Below, one piece after another: positions 50,188 to 59,681 of a stretch of DNA of 64,000 nucleotides. Location of the stretch: assembly GCA_027493885.1 (NCBI GenBank), contig JAOSJZ010000001.1, forward strand, positions 744,001-808,000, written 5' to 3'. The DNA is from Gaiella sp. GTDB lineage: Bacteria > Actinomycetota > Thermoleophilia > Gaiellales > Gaiellaceae. The notes beneath the pieces were generated by a model, which searched no databases, was not told the DNA's origin, and saw only the letters and a list, made by a program, of their open reading frames with translations. Position numbers and translations under genes: made by a program. Each line of letters begins with the position of its first letter. Position 1 is the first letter of the stretch.

Positions 50188-50281
50188 CGCGGCGGCAGGG
50201 ACACGTCCACTCGCGCCATCGTTCATGCGACGCATGCGCTGTGGTTGCATGATGTCGTGAGGATGCCCGGCGACGCCTGAG

Positions 50282-50551
50282 CTGGTCGTCCTCGACGCCT
50301 CGGCGGCCGTCGAGGCGCTCCTGCTCGGAGGCGCGGGCCATGCCGTCCGCGAGCGCCTCTCGGGCCATGAGCTCCACGTGCCGTACCTGGTCGAGCTGAG
50401 AGGTCACCGAGCTCTGCGACACTCGGTCCGAGCCGGCCGGCTCTCCCGGGATCGCGGCCTCGACGCACTCGAGGTGCCCCTCGTCACCTGCGACGCCCGC
50501 CTCGCGCGGGCGCCCGGCATCCGAGCAGCGGTCGAAGTCTTCCCTCCCTGA
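50282..50551 (+). pseudogene. Decayed vapC-like PIN toxin gene
   Basis: One frame reads LVVLDASAAVEALLLGGAGH, HVPYLVELRGHRALRHSVRA, RDRGLDALE, then jumps to VPLVTCDARLARAPGIRAAV and a stop. These are the two ends of a VapC PIN domain; the central ~40 residues with two catalytic acids are absent. No ATG, GTG or TTG precedes the reading; an in-frame TGA lies just upstream and only CTG is available. No antitoxin gene is seen in 50188-50280. A dead toxin gene whose antitoxin may already be lost. Confidence 0.75.
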
Positions 50552-50554
50552 GCG

Positions 50555-53002
50555 TCACCCCGTGTTGCGGAGGGCCGCCGCGATGCCGGCGATCGAGCGG
50601 AGCAGCGGGCGCAGAGCCGCTTCGTCTCCGGCGCGCCACGCGGCGAGCAGCTCGACCTGGATCGCGTTCATCGGGTCGACGTACGGGTTGCGCAGCCGGA
50701 TCGACTGCTGCAGCACGGGATGCCGGTCGAGGAGCTCGCGCGCCTCGACGATCTCGAGCACGGCGTCCCGCGCGCGGTCGTGCTCGGCGCGCAGGGCGCC
50801 GAAGACCCGCATTGCGAGCGCGTCGTCCCCGACGAGCCCGAGATACCGCTCCGCGATCCCCATGCTCGACTTCGCGAGGGACATCTCGAGGTTCTCGACG
50901 AGGGCGCGGAAGAAGGGCCAGTCCTGGAAGAGCGCCCGCAGCTCGGCGGTCGGGACGGCGGCAAGCCCGGCCCCGGCACCGAGCCAGGCGGGGACGATGC
51001 AGCGCGTCTGTGTCCACGCGAAGACCCACGGGATCGCCCGCAACGCCTCGAGCTCCCCCGTCCCGGAGGACTCCGGCCTCGACGCAGGGCGCGAGCCGAT
51101 CTCGAGCAGCGCGAGCTCGTCGAGCGGCGTGAACGTCCGCAGGAACCGCGGCAACTCGGGGTCGTCCCAGACGACCGAGCGATAGAGCGCGCGGGCAGCC
51201 GCCGAGACCGCCTCGATCGTCTCGCGTGCCCCGTCGGGGGCGCCCGCGACCCGGTCGGGGACGGCTGTGAGGAGCGTGGCGGCGACTGCGGCCTCGAGGT
51301 TCCGCCGCGCGAGCCCCGGCAGGCCGTACTTGAACGCGATCGTCTCGCCCTGCTCGGTGATCTTCAGCCGGCCGTCGACCGCGTGGGGCGGCTGGGCGAG
51401 AATCGCGGCGTACGTGGGGCCTCCTCCCCGCCCGGCGCTACCGCCACGGCCGTGGAAGACGGTCAGCTCGACGCCCCGCTCGCCCGCGAGCCACGCGAGC
51501 CGCTCCTGCGCACGAAAGATCTCCCACTGGGCGGTAACGACACCGCCGTCCTTGCCCGAGTCCGAGTAGCCGACCATCACCTCGAGCGCCTCTCTCGGGC
51601 TGCGCTCGAGCAGCTCCGCGGCGAGCGCCTCGGCGCCGCGGAGATCGTCGATCGTCTCGAGCAACGGGACGACGGTGACGTGGAGGCCCGCCTGCGAGGC
51701 GAGCGACTCCGCGAGGAGGATGTCGTCCGCCGAGTGCGTCATCGACACGATCAGCGTGTCGATCGCTTCCACCCCACGCCGCCGCTGGAGGCCCGCAGCC
51801 TCGACGAGCACCTCCATCGTCCCGACCGGATCGTCTCGCAGCTGGCGCGAGTGCAGCCGGAGGTCGAGCGCGGGACCGGTGAGCCCGAAGACGTCGAGCC
51901 GCCGGCGGAGCGACGCCAGGCCGCCGTCGGCAATCCGCGCTCCACCGTGGCTGCGCAGGCTCGCCTCGACGAGATCGAGCTCCGCGCGCAGCTCGTCGGT
52001 CGAGGCGTACCCGTCGTCGCCCAGCTTCTCCCAGATCGCGGTGAGGCGGCGCCGGTACGGCTCGCTCGGGTTGCGCTCGGCGGGCAGGTCGACGGCCCCG
52101 ACCTCCGCTTCGACGTCGACGAGCGTGGTCGACATCCCCCAGGACGCGGCGAGCGCACGGACGTCGCGGCGGAGGAGCTCGCGCACGAGCGCTGCTCCGC
52201 GCTCCACCGCCTCGCTGACCGTCGCCGCGCCCGCGTTCGGGTTGCCGTCGAGGTCGCCGCCGATCCAGGTGCCGAAGCGGAGCGGCGATCCGGGCAGCCC
52301 CTCCCGCCAGCCGGCGAGCAGCGCCGAGGCGGCGCCCCAGAGGCTGTCCTCGACGAACCAGAGCGCCTGCCGGATCTCGTCCACGACGCGGGGCCGCTCC
52401 GAGCGCACCTCGTCGGTCTGCCAGAGGATGGTGACCTCCTCGGCCAGCGCGCGCTCGCGCTGGACGCGCTCGGCGGGCGTCAGGCGTACGTCGTCGAGCT
52501 CGTCGAGGAACTGCGCGATCCGGCGGTGCTTCTCGAGGATCGTGCGCGGCAGCGCCTCGGTCGGGTGCGCCGTGAGCACGAGCTCGACCACGATGCGGCT
52601 TGCGGCAGCCGCGATCTCGTCGTCGGAGACGCCCTCGTGCCGGAGGAGCTCGATGGCCTCGGCGAGCGACTCACGCGGCGCGCCGCCCTCGCGCTCGTGC
52701 TCGCGCCGTCGTCGCACCCGGTGGTGCTGCTCGGCGATGTTGGCGAGGTGGAAGTAGACGGTGAAGGCCCGGAGGACGACCGCCTGCGTCTCGAGGTCGA
52801 GCGCCGCGATCGTCTCCGCGAGGGCACGCGCCGCACCCGTGTCGCCGCGCCGCCCGAGCCGGGCGAGCAGGCGGATCCGCTCCTCGAGCCGGTAGACGTC
52901 GTCGCCCTCCTGCTCCACGAGCACGCGCCCGAGGATCTCGCCGAGCAGGCGGACGTTCGCGCGCAGCGGCGCGTCCGGCGACCCGGTCTCGGGGCGGCTC
53001 AC
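50555..53002 (-). CDS. ppc: Phosphoenolpyruvate carboxylase
   Basis: An 815-residue enzyme, on the short side for the family (about 880-970) but with all sites: VELVLTAHPTEALPRTILEK (catalytic His), GTWIGGDLDGNPN, VMVGYSDSGKDGGVVTAQWE, LTVFHGRGGSAGRGGGPTYA, EIGSRPASRP, IPWVFAWTQTRC and the C-terminal RNPYVDPMNAIQVELL ending in LRNTG. Adds bicarbonate to PEP to form oxaloacetate, replenishing the TCA cycle. Confidence 0.97.
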   Translation of the reverse strand: MSRPETGSPDAPLRANVRLLGEILGRVLVEQEGDDVYRLEERIRLLARLGRRGDTGAARALAETIAALDLETQAVVLRAFTVYFHLANIAEQHHRVRRRREHEREGGAPRESLAEAIELLRHEGVSDDEIAAAASRIVVELVLTAHPTEALPRTILEKHRRIAQFLDELDDVRLTPAERVQRERALAEEVTILWQTDEVRSERPRVVDEIRQALWFVEDSLWGAASALLAGWREGLPGSPLRFGTWIGGDLDGNPNAGAATVSEAVERGAALVRELLRRDVRALAASWGMSTTLVDVEAEVGAVDLPAERNPSEPYRRRLTAIWEKLGDDGYASTDELRAELDLVEASLRSHGGARIADGGLASLRRRLDVFGLTGPALDLRLHSRQLRDDPVGTMEVLVEAAGLQRRRGVEAIDTLIVSMTHSADDILLAESLASQAGLHVTVVPLLETIDDLRGAEALAAELLERSPREALEVMVGYSDSGKDGGVVTAQWEIFRAQERLAWLAGERGVELTVFHGRGGSAGRGGGPTYAAILAQPPHAVDGRLKITEQGETIAFKYGLPGLARRNLEAAVAATLLTAVPDRVAGAPDGARETIEAVSAAARALYRSVVWDDPELPRFLRTFTPLDELALLEIGSRPASRPESSGTGELEALRAIPWVFAWTQTRCIVPAWLGAGAGLAAVPTAELRALFQDWPFFRALVENLEMSLAKSSMGIAERYLGLVGDDALAMRVFGALRAEHDRARDAVLEIVEARELLDRHPVLQQSIRLRNPYVDPMNAIQVELLAAWRAGDEAALRPLLRSIAGIAAALRNTG

Positions 53003-53024
53003 CGCCCCACTCTGCCCTTTGCGA

Positions 53025-53303
53025 CTACGCAGCTGCGCGGCCGAAGCGCTTCTCGGCGCGGGCGCGGGCCTTCGTCGCCTCGGCCTCGCGGTCGCGGCGC
53101 GGCGCCGCGGTGACGAGATCCTCGAGCAGGTGGTGCGTGATGTGGGCGATCTCGTCGACCGCCCTCTCGAACACGGCCTCGTTCGCCTTCGACGGCTTCG
53201 TCGAGCCGCTCACCTTGCGGACGTACTGGAGCGCGGCGGCGCGTACCTCCTCGCTCGTCGCCGGCGGGTCGAAGTTGTGGAGCGTCTTGATGTTGCGGCA
53301 CAT
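53025..53303 (-). CDS. DUF2277 family protein
   Basis: A 92-residue protein from ATG 53303: MCRNIKTLHNFDPPATSEEV then RAAALQYVRKVSGSTKPSKA and NEAVFERAVDEIAHITHHLL, diagnostic of DUF2277. Found in many actinobacteria; function unknown. The Arg/Lys-rich tail (RRDREAEATKARARAEKRFG) is typical. It follows the MazF gene by 20 bp and precedes ppc on the same strand. Confidence 0.92.
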   Translation of the reverse strand: MCRNIKTLHNFDPPATSEEVRAAALQYVRKVSGSTKPSKANEAVFERAVDEIAHITHHLLEDLVTAAPRRDREAEATKARARAEKRFGRAAA

Positions 53304-53323
53304 GACGGCTGTCTCCTCTCTGG

Positions 53324-53635
53324 TCAGCGGCACCCGGTTGCGATCGCGAGAGCACGGCAGACGTGCTCCATGCGCTCCGGGCCGAGGGTGCAGATTCGAT
53401 GGACGCAATGCGCCTTGCGAACGACGCGCATATTGTCGAATGAGAGAACGCATCTGTCGGGGAGACCATCGTCGGGGCCGAGCTCGACCTCGGATGGAAT
53501 CCCGCGGACGGTCCGTGTCGCGGGCACTCCGAGCACGCGGGCCAGGCCGTCGATCGCCGGGTCACGCGTCAGGATGAGATGGGGACGCCGGCCGGCCGTG
53601 GGGTGCTCCACCCACCAGACCTCCCCGCGTCTCAC
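53324..53635 (-). CDS. MazF/PemK-family endoribonuclease toxin
   Basis: About 103 residues from GTG 53635, overlapping the antitoxin stop (GTGA): VRRGEVWWVEHPTAGRRPHL, VLGVPATRTVRGIPSEVELG, PDDGLPDRCVLSFDNMRVVR. These are the MazF strands and the conserved region around the RNA-binding groove. A close paralogue of the toxin at 2565-2882. Confidence 0.9.
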   Translation of the reverse strand: MRRGEVWWVEHPTAGRRPHLILTRDPAIDGLARVLGVPATRTVRGIPSEVELGPDDGLPDRCVLSFDNMRVVRKAHCVHRICTLGPERMEHVCRALAIATGCR

Positions 53636-53880
53636 CAGGGCTCCTCGCGGATCGATTCGATCGTGGACCACTCGGCCCACTCGAGCTCTTCGTCGGTCTC
53701 CGGAACGCGCCTGTAGCCCTCGACGATCTCCCGATCGATCCGCTCGCGCTCGAGGTCGGCGACCAGGCGGTCGAGAGCCTCGACGATCACCGCCGCGCGG
53801 CTCGCGCGCCCGCCCGCCACGAGCTCGTCGATCGCCCGCACCCGATCCTCCGACATACGAACTGTAATCATCTTCGACAT
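53632..53880 (-). CDS. Ribbon-helix-helix antitoxin of the second MazF pair
   Basis: An 82-residue antitoxin: MSKMITVRMSEDRVRAIDEL then SRAAVIVEALDRLVADLERE, with the toxin-binding tail VPETDEELEWAEWSTIESIR ending REEPW. The tail matches that of the antitoxin at 2879-3127 in layout (ERERIxREIVExYxRxPxTDEExxWAE). ATG 53880 fits the promoter; an ATG three codons later is also possible. Confidence 0.88.
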   Translation of the reverse strand: MSKMITVRMSEDRVRAIDELVAGGRASRAAVIVEALDRLVADLERERIDREIVEGYRRVPETDEELEWAEWSTIESIREEPW

Positions 53881-53892
53881 ACAAACAGTATA
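53881..53892 (-). promoter_or_regulatory. Promoter of the second MazEF-type module
   Basis: On the minus strand TATACT (53892-53887), then six bases, then the antitoxin ATG: a leaderless arrangement. An AT-rich stretch unlike its surroundings, with CATAC/GTATAC repeats that may be antitoxin sites. Confidence 0.6.
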
Positions 53893-54013
53893 CTATGACC
53901 AGGGCTCCGCGCCTGCCCGGCCGGCGGGAGCTGATACCAGCCGCAGGCGGACACCGTCAATGCTGCAAATCGAGCTGTTCGGCCGACACGGCCGTTCATA
54001 GGCTGCATCGGTG

Positions 54014-56755
54014 ATGGAGATGGTGGGTCGCGCGCCGGAGCTCGACCGGATCGAGACGATGCTCGCGGCCGAGAGCCCTCACGCGGTCGCTCTCGTCCTC
54101 GAGGGAGCCCCCGGGATCGGGAAGACGACCCTGTGGCGGGCCGGGATCGAGCGGGCGACGGCCAGCTCCCGGCACATCCTGCGCGCGCAGCCTGCCGAGA
54201 ACGAGGGCGCCCTGCCCTTCGCCGGGCTCGCCGACGTGCTCGACGTGCTCGGCAACCGTGACCTCGGGCCGCTCGCCGACGCAGACCGGACGACCCTGGA
54301 GACCCTGCGCCGTGGTGACCCCGCCGCGCACGGGCTCCTGACAACGTCGCGCGCCGTCCTCGCACTCGTGCGCGCCCTCGCCTCGGGGGGCGGAGCCATC
54401 CTGGCGATCGACGACGTTCAGTGGCTCGACCAGCCGTCCGCCGGCATCCTCGAATACGTCTTGCGGCGCAGCGGCGACGTCCCGCTCCGCGTCCTTCTCA
54501 CCCGACGCACCGACGTGGAGCAGTCACTGCCGCTCGGCCTGGAGCGCGTGGCACCCGGCTTCGCGGTCGAGCGTCTCGTCGTCCCGCCCATGGGAATCGG
54601 CGAGCTGGACGACCTCGTGCGCGGCGCCCTCGGCCTCGAGTTGCCGCGCACGCGGCTGGCGGAGCTGCTCCAGGTGACCGGGGGAAACCCCTTCTACGCG
54701 CTCGAGATCGCGAGACCGCTCGGCTCCGCAGGACCGGACACCCCTCTGCACGTTCCGGAGTCGCTCGGCTCCGCCCTCGAGGCCCGGGTCGATTCCCTCC
54801 CACCGGCGGTGAGGCAGGCGGTGCTGCTGGCGTCCGCGACTCCGCAGCCCAGCGTCGCCCAGCTCGAAGCCGTGGCGGGAGCGGAGGCTCTGAGGGCCGC
54901 GATCGACAACGGCATCCTCGTCGTCGACGGCCCGAGGCTGCGGTTCACCCACCCTCTGCTTGCCGCCGTCGCTTACGGAGGCGCTCTTCCCTCGGAGAGG
55001 CGGGCCGCCCACCTCCTCCTCGCCGACGCGGCGCGCGACACCGACGAGCGAGCGTTCCATCTCGCGCGTGGAACGGTCGCTCCGGACGATCGGGTGGCGT
55101 CGGCCCTCGAGGATGCCGCCGCCAGCGTTGCGGCGCGCGGCGATCCGCGGCGCGCCGCGGAGCTCGCCGAGGCCGCCGCGCGGCTGACGCCCGCCGACGA
55201 TCGTGCCGGCCTCCACCGCCGCCGCCTGCTCGTCACGGAGAACCTCGTCGCGGCGGGCGACCCCGCTCGGGCGCGCGCGTTGCTCGAGGCCATGATCGGC
55301 GAGACCGGCGAGGGGCCGGGGCGGGCAGCCCTGCTCTGGCGCCTTGCCGACACGATCGGCGACACGCTGGACCAGCCGATCGGGCTGTGCGAGCAGGCGC
55401 TGCGCGAGGCCGGCGACGACCCGGCGCTGCTGTCGGACATCCACACGGCGCTCGGAACGTTCACGTGGCTCGCCGGCGACCTGGCGCGCTCGACGGGACA
55501 CGTCCGCTCGACGTCGAGGCACTCCCGTGCCGCCGGCGACGAGCTGCGTGAGGCGATCGCGATCGGCGAGATGTGCCACGCGGAGGCGGTGCTCGGCGTC
55601 CCCTGGGACCGTGTGGCGATGGAGCGGGCGCTCGCGATCGAGCGCCGGCTCGGAGGGATGCCGGCCACGCTCGCGCCGAGCTTCCAGCTGGCGGTGATCT
55701 CCGTCTACACCGACGAGCACGACACTGCGCGCCCGATCCTGCTGGCGGCGCTCGAGCGCGCGGTCGCGCGCGGTGACGAGCCCGCACGGGCGACGAGCCT
55801 CTTCCGGCTCACCGAGCTCGAGCTCCGAGCCGGCCGCTTCGGTCACGCGCTGAGCTACGCCCGGGACGCCGCCGGCCTGGCGCGCCAGGCCGGGATCGAG
55901 CAGGAGCAGTACGTGACGACCATGGCACTCTCCGCGGCGCTGGCGCACGTCGCGCAGCTCGACGAGGCGCGCGAGCTGGCGACGCGGGCTCACGCGGTCG
56001 CGACCGCGGCGGGCGACCGCATCGTCGCCACGCGGCTCGCCGGGGTCCTCGGGTTCGTCGAGCTGAGCGATCACCGGTCGGAGGAGGCGCTCGCATGGCT
56101 CGTGCCTGGGCGGCGCGCGCTCGAAGAGATGGGGACCGGGGAGCTCTCGATCTCCGGCATCGTCCAGAACCAGATCGAGGCGCTCGTCGCGCTCGACCGG
56201 CTCGAGGAGGCCGACGCCGTGATCCGCTTCACCGAGGAGCGGGGCGCGCCCACCGGGCGCGCGTGGCACCAGGCGGTCGCGGCACGCGGCCGGGCGCTCG
56301 TGGCGGCCGGACGGGGCGACACGGACGCCGCGCTCGAGGCCCTCGCCCGCGCGTACGCCGCCCACGAACGCCTGCCGCAGCCGTTCGAGCTGGCGCGGAC
56401 CCGGCTCGTCGAGGGCAGGATCGAGCGGAGGGCGAAGCGACGGGGTCGCGCCCGGGTCTCCCTCACCGCCGCGCTCGAGTCGTTCGATGCGCTGGGCGCG
56501 GGTGCCTGGGCGGGGCTCGCGGCGAGCGAGCTGGCGCGGCTTCCCGGGCGCCGGCCCGCCCCCGGTGACCTCTCCGAGACGGAACGGCGCGTGGCCGAGC
56601 TGGTCGCGGCAGGACACACGAACAGGGAGGTCGCGGCCACGCTCTTCGTCACGGTCCGGACGGTGGAGTCGAACCTGACCCGCGTCTACGGAAAGCTCGG
56701 GATCCGCTCCCGTACGGAGCTGGTCCGACGGCTAGGGGACGGCGCAAGCGTATGA
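54014..56755 (+). CDS. LuxR-family ATPase regulator (LAL/MalT-like)
   Basis: About 913 residues. N-terminal AAA-like/STAND ATPase: VGRAPELDRIETMLAAESPH, Walker A LVLEGAPGIGKTTLWRAGIE, Walker B AILAIDDVQWLDQPSAGIL; a long TPR-like helical middle; C-terminal LuxR HTH LSETERRVAELVAAGHTNRE with VAATLFVTVRTVESNLTRVY and GKLGIRSRTELVR. Large ATP-binding LuxR regulators activate transcription after an inducer binds the TPR part. The neighbouring secreted hydrolase genes 55 bp downstream are candidate targets. Confidence 0.94.
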   Translation: MEMVGRAPELDRIETMLAAESPHAVALVLEGAPGIGKTTLWRAGIERATASSRHILRAQPAENEGALPFAGLADVLDVLGNRDLGPLADADRTTLETLRRGDPAAHGLLTTSRAVLALVRALASGGGAILAIDDVQWLDQPSAGILEYVLRRSGDVPLRVLLTRRTDVEQSLPLGLERVAPGFAVERLVVPPMGIGELDDLVRGALGLELPRTRLAELLQVTGGNPFYALEIARPLGSAGPDTPLHVPESLGSALEARVDSLPPAVRQAVLLASATPQPSVAQLEAVAGAEALRAAIDNGILVVDGPRLRFTHPLLAAVAYGGALPSERRAAHLLLADAARDTDERAFHLARGTVAPDDRVASALEDAAASVAARGDPRRAAELAEAAARLTPADDRAGLHRRRLLVTENLVAAGDPARARALLEAMIGETGEGPGRAALLWRLADTIGDTLDQPIGLCEQALREAGDDPALLSDIHTALGTFTWLAGDLARSTGHVRSTSRHSRAAGDELREAIAIGEMCHAEAVLGVPWDRVAMERALAIERRLGGMPATLAPSFQLAVISVYTDEHDTARPILLAALERAVARGDEPARATSLFRLTELELRAGRFGHALSYARDAAGLARQAGIEQEQYVTTMALSAALAHVAQLDEARELATRAHAVATAAGDRIVATRLAGVLGFVELSDHRSEEALAWLVPGRRALEEMGTGELSISGIVQNQIEALVALDRLEEADAVIRFTEERGAPTGRAWHQAVAARGRALVAAGRGDTDAALEALARAYAAHERLPQPFELARTRLVEGRIERRAKRRGRARVSLTAALESFDALGAGAWAGLAASELARLPGRRPAPGDLSETERRVAELVAAGHTNREVAATLFVTVRTVESNLTRVYGKLGIRSRTELVRRLGDGASV

Positions 56756-56810
56756 AACCGTGTGGTTCTCCACGTTTCGCCGCGGCGGCGACGCTCCTAG
56801 CCTGGAGCCC

Positions 56811-57206
56811 GTGCCCACCGATGACCTCGCGCTCGAACGCTTCCTCGTCGAGGTCGCCCCGTACCCGGGCGGCGTCCCGCCGGACGTCCTGACGCTTCGG
56901 GCCCGACAGGCGGCGGACGCCGGGGGCGCCGTTCGCTACGTCCGCACCATCTACGTCCCCGAGGACGGGAGCGCCTATCTCCTGTTCGAGGCACGCTCGG
57001 CGGCCGAGATCGAGCGCGCGCTGCGGACGGTCGGGCTCGAGGCAGGTTCGATCGCCTCCGCCATCCGCGTGGAGCCGGGCCGAGCGGTAGCGCTCCTTCG
57101 CGTGCCCGCGGACACAGACATCGACGTCAACGCGGATCTCGGTGGACGCGACCCCGCGAGAGCGAGTCTCGCCGTCTCCCGCCACGCCACGAAGAGGGAG
57201 GAATGA
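56811..57206 (+). CDS. DUF4242-like small protein
   Basis: About 131 residues from GTG 56811: VPTDDLALERFLVEVAPYPG, AVRYVRTIYVPEDGSAYLLF, ARSAAEIERALRTVGLEAGS. Two beta-alpha-beta ferredoxin-like units, the DUF4242/nickel-binding SCO4226 type of fold. No signal peptide. Overlaps the start of the next gene by 4 bases (ATGA), so the two are coupled. Confidence 0.75.
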   Translation: MPTDDLALERFLVEVAPYPGGVPPDVLTLRARQAADAGGAVRYVRTIYVPEDGSAYLLFEARSAAEIERALRTVGLEAGSIASAIRVEPGRAVALLRVPADTDIDVNADLGGRDPARASLAVSRHATKREE

Positions 57207-58877
57207 TGGAAGGACGGACAGTCCGGAGAACGAGGGCGCACCGGTCGAGGATCACCGTGGCGGCCGCGACGCTGTTCGGAGCGACGGCGTTCGCCGCGCT
57301 GTCCGCCGCCAGCGCCGCTCCCACGGGCGGTGAAAGCCGGACCGCCGACACGCGCCCCGAGTTCGTGATCGCCTCGATCGGGGACTCCTACGCGGCCGGA
57401 GAAGGCACGATGGTTCGCAACGGCGACTTCGACGCCAACGGCGTGCTGAGGGCTGGCGGCTCCGAGGAGGCCTGGGGCGGCTTCACCGAGCTCGGCGCCA
57501 GCTTCGCGGGCAACCTACGGGCCGATCTCTGCCACCGCTCACGTCACGCCGGGGCAGCCGTTGCGGCGAGGACGCTCCAGGATCGTTATCCGGGCATCCG
57601 GATCGTCTTCCGCTCCTTCGCCTGTTCGGGGGCGACGATCCCGAAAGGGCTGCTCGGCCCGTACGTCGGCGCGGACGACGCCCTCAAGCCGAGGTACCCC
57701 CGACCAGCTGCCTCAGATCCAGCAGCTGGACTCGTTCATCGGCGGTCGCGCCAACAAGACACTTGACGCGCTCGTGCTCGGCATCGGCGGCAACGACCTC
57801 GGCTTTCCCGGCATCGTCGCCCTCTGCCTGATTCCCCCCAGTCGCATCGCCGTGGCCGGCGCCGCGCTCGGCGCCGTGGTGCCCGTGCTCCTCGTGGGGC
57901 CGATCGGCCTCGCCTTCGCCCAGACGACCGCGATCGTCGGTGGGATCACGGCCGGCGCTCTCGCCGGCTGCCAGGGCTGGGGTCTCGAAGCGACGATCCT
58001 CGACGGCGGCGTTCGCGCCGTGGAGCGCAGCTATGCCGACCTCGCCAGAGCGATCCGCGGTACGAGGGCGGGCCCGTCCTCGGTCCGGCTCCGCTTCCTG
58101 CCCGGACGCGTCTACATCACCGAGTATCCCGACCCGACCCACGACGAGAACGGAGTCCTCTGTGACGGCAGCGGCTTCCACGCCGGGGAGCTGTACGCCA
58201 ACATCACCCGACCGGAGGCACGCTGGGTGTTCGAGCAGGCGCTGCCCCGGATCAACGGTGCGGTGCGCGACGCCGCGAGGGCCCACAGCTGGACGTACGT
58301 CGGCGGCGTCGCCGACGCCTTCCGCCGGCACGGCGTGTGCTCGGACGGGGGGGCGTGGTTCAACGACAACAACGGGGCGCTGCGGCATCAGGGCGCCGAC
58401 CTCCTGCCTGGCTACCCGGGGATCTCCGTCGCCGGAGCGCGCGCCGTCACAACCGGGCTCTTCGGCCGCCCGCTCTCGGGCGGAGTCGCGCACCCGAGCA
58501 TCCGCGGGCAGCAGGAGTACGGCCGGCTGATCTCCGAACGGCTCGAGCAGCAGCTGCGCGAGCGCTTCGCCGTCACCGCCGCACCCCAGCTCTCCGTCGC
58601 CCGCTTCCGCTCCACCCCGCCGAGTCCCACCGACGCCTTCAAGCTCCGGCTCACGTGGACGAGGGACGGGATCGAGGCTCCGGTAGTGCGCTGGCAGCTG
58701 CGCGACGGCACCGCGGCGACCCGCCTCCTGCCGATCTCGATCGCACAGCCGGCGGGCGAGGAGCCTCCCGGCTACGTGTACACCGGCCGCGGCAGCTTCT
58801 CCTTCAGCCTCCGCGGGTGCGGGCACATCGGCTGCGGCCCCTGGTCGGCGCCGGTCGCCTTCTCGAACAGCCAGTAG
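57203..58877 (+). CDS. Secreted SGNH/GDSL lipase-esterase, interrupted by a one-base shift
   Basis: ATG 57203 follows a GGGAGG site and precedes a signal peptide (HRSRITVAAATLFGATAFAA). Block I is FVIASIGDSYAAGEGTMVRN (nucleophile Ser). After ADDALKPR the reading shifts near 57700: PDQLPQIQQLDSFIGGRANK, then block III ALVLGIGGNDLGFPGIVALC, and block V GGVAHPSIRGQQEYGRLI (Asp/His region). Dropping one C from the CCCCC run restores it; about 557 residues. A long hydrophobic insert (VPVLLVGPIGLAFAQTTAIV) and a C-terminal fibronectin-like domain are unusual. Acts outside the cell on an ester of unknown kind. Confidence 0.88.
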
Positions 58878-58981
58878 CTCTCCCGTCTCGACCGCTTCGT
58901 GGCGAATCCGGGCGTCACCCGCGGTTTCGAGCCCTGACTGCGCGGCCCGCGTCGACGGGCCGCGCCCCTGGTGGGAATTGG

Positions 58982-58993
58982 TATGATATATCC
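58982..58993 (+). promoter_or_regulatory. Promoter of the third MazEF-type module
   Basis: TATGAT (58982-58987), six bases, then the antitoxin ATG: leaderless. The local sequence is AT-rich, in contrast to the flanking GC-rich DNA. Confidence 0.55.
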
Positions 58994-59260
58994 ATGTCGC
59001 AACAAATTGCGATTCGCATACCAACTCACGACCTCGTGGCGCTCGACGACGCCGTCGCGCGGGGTCGCTTCCCGAACCGCGCGGCAGCCGTGCGCGAGGC
59101 GCTGGCGCGCCTCCTCCGTGACGAGCGGCGCCGTTCGATCGAGGAGGCTGACCGGCGCGGGTACGGCGCCGATCCTCAGGAGGAATGGATCGGCGCGGCA
59201 GGCCTGGCTGCGTTCGCGTCACTCGTCGCGGCCGAGGAGAGGGACGAGGACCCGCTTTGA
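58994..59260 (+). CDS. Ribbon-helix-helix antitoxin
   Basis: An 88-residue protein: MSQQIAIRIPTHDLVALDDA then GRFPNRAAAVREALARLLRD, a ribbon-helix-helix fold; tail EEADRRGYGADPQEEWIGAA. It differs in the tail from the other two MazF antitoxins here, suggesting a separate specificity. The toxin TTG overlaps its stop codon. Confidence 0.87.
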   Translation: MSQQIAIRIPTHDLVALDDAVARGRFPNRAAAVREALARLLRDERRRSIEEADRRGYGADPQEEWIGAAGLAAFASLVAAEERDEDPL

Positions 59261-59565
59261 GCCGCGGCGACGTCTACGATGCCGCGCTCCCCGGCGGATC
59301 GCACCCCGCGGTGATCGTGACCCGCGACCGCGCCATCCCGCTCCTGCGCAACGTCTGCGTCGTCGCCGTCACGAGTCGCGTCCGCAACCTCGCGACCGAG
59401 GTGCCTCTCGGCACCGAGAACGGGCTGGCGCGCGACTGCGTCGCCAACTGCGACAACCTCTTCACGATTCCCAAGCAAGCGCTCGACCGGCGCCGCGGAA
59501 CGCTCGGGCCGGATCAGGCCCGGCGGCTGAACGAGGCGCTCCGGATCGCGCTCGAGCTCGACTGA
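59257..59565 (+). CDS. MazF/PemK-family endoribonuclease toxin
   Basis: About 102 residues from a TTG at 59257 that overlaps the antitoxin TGA (TTGA): LSRGDVYDAALPGGSHPAVI, VCVVAVTSRVRNLATEVPLG, GLARDCVANCDNLFTIPKQA. MazF fold with the conserved GxVY start and CDN region. The start codon choice follows the overlap and the RGDVY start; GTG or ATG further upstream lies inside the antitoxin gene. Confidence 0.87.
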   Translation: MSRGDVYDAALPGGSHPAVIVTRDRAIPLLRNVCVVAVTSRVRNLATEVPLGTENGLARDCVANCDNLFTIPKQALDRRRGTLGPDQARRLNEALRIALELD

Positions 59566-59622
59566 CGCGGCCACAGTTCGAGAGCGTCGCTACGGCGCCG
59601 TCCGCACGCCGACATCGACATT

Positions 59623-59637
59623 GCAACAGTCTGTTGC
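59623..59637. repeat. Palindrome GCAACAGTCTGTTGC
   Basis: A perfect 7-1-7 palindrome in the gap between the third MazF gene and the uvrB end. Near-identical versions lie at 38684-38702 and 39468-39486. Possibly a dispersed short repeat or protein-binding site. Confidence 0.5.
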
Positions 59638-59651
59638 GAGCATTCCCGGCA

Positions 59652-59678
59652 CGCCGCCGGCGATGAACGCCGACGGCG
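59652..59678 (-). terminator. uvrB terminator hairpin
   Basis: Eleven-base arms with one mismatch and an ATGAA loop, starting three bases past the uvrB stop. It would also serve the toxin-antitoxin pair that converges from the other side. Confidence 0.65.
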
Positions 59679-59681
59679 GAC

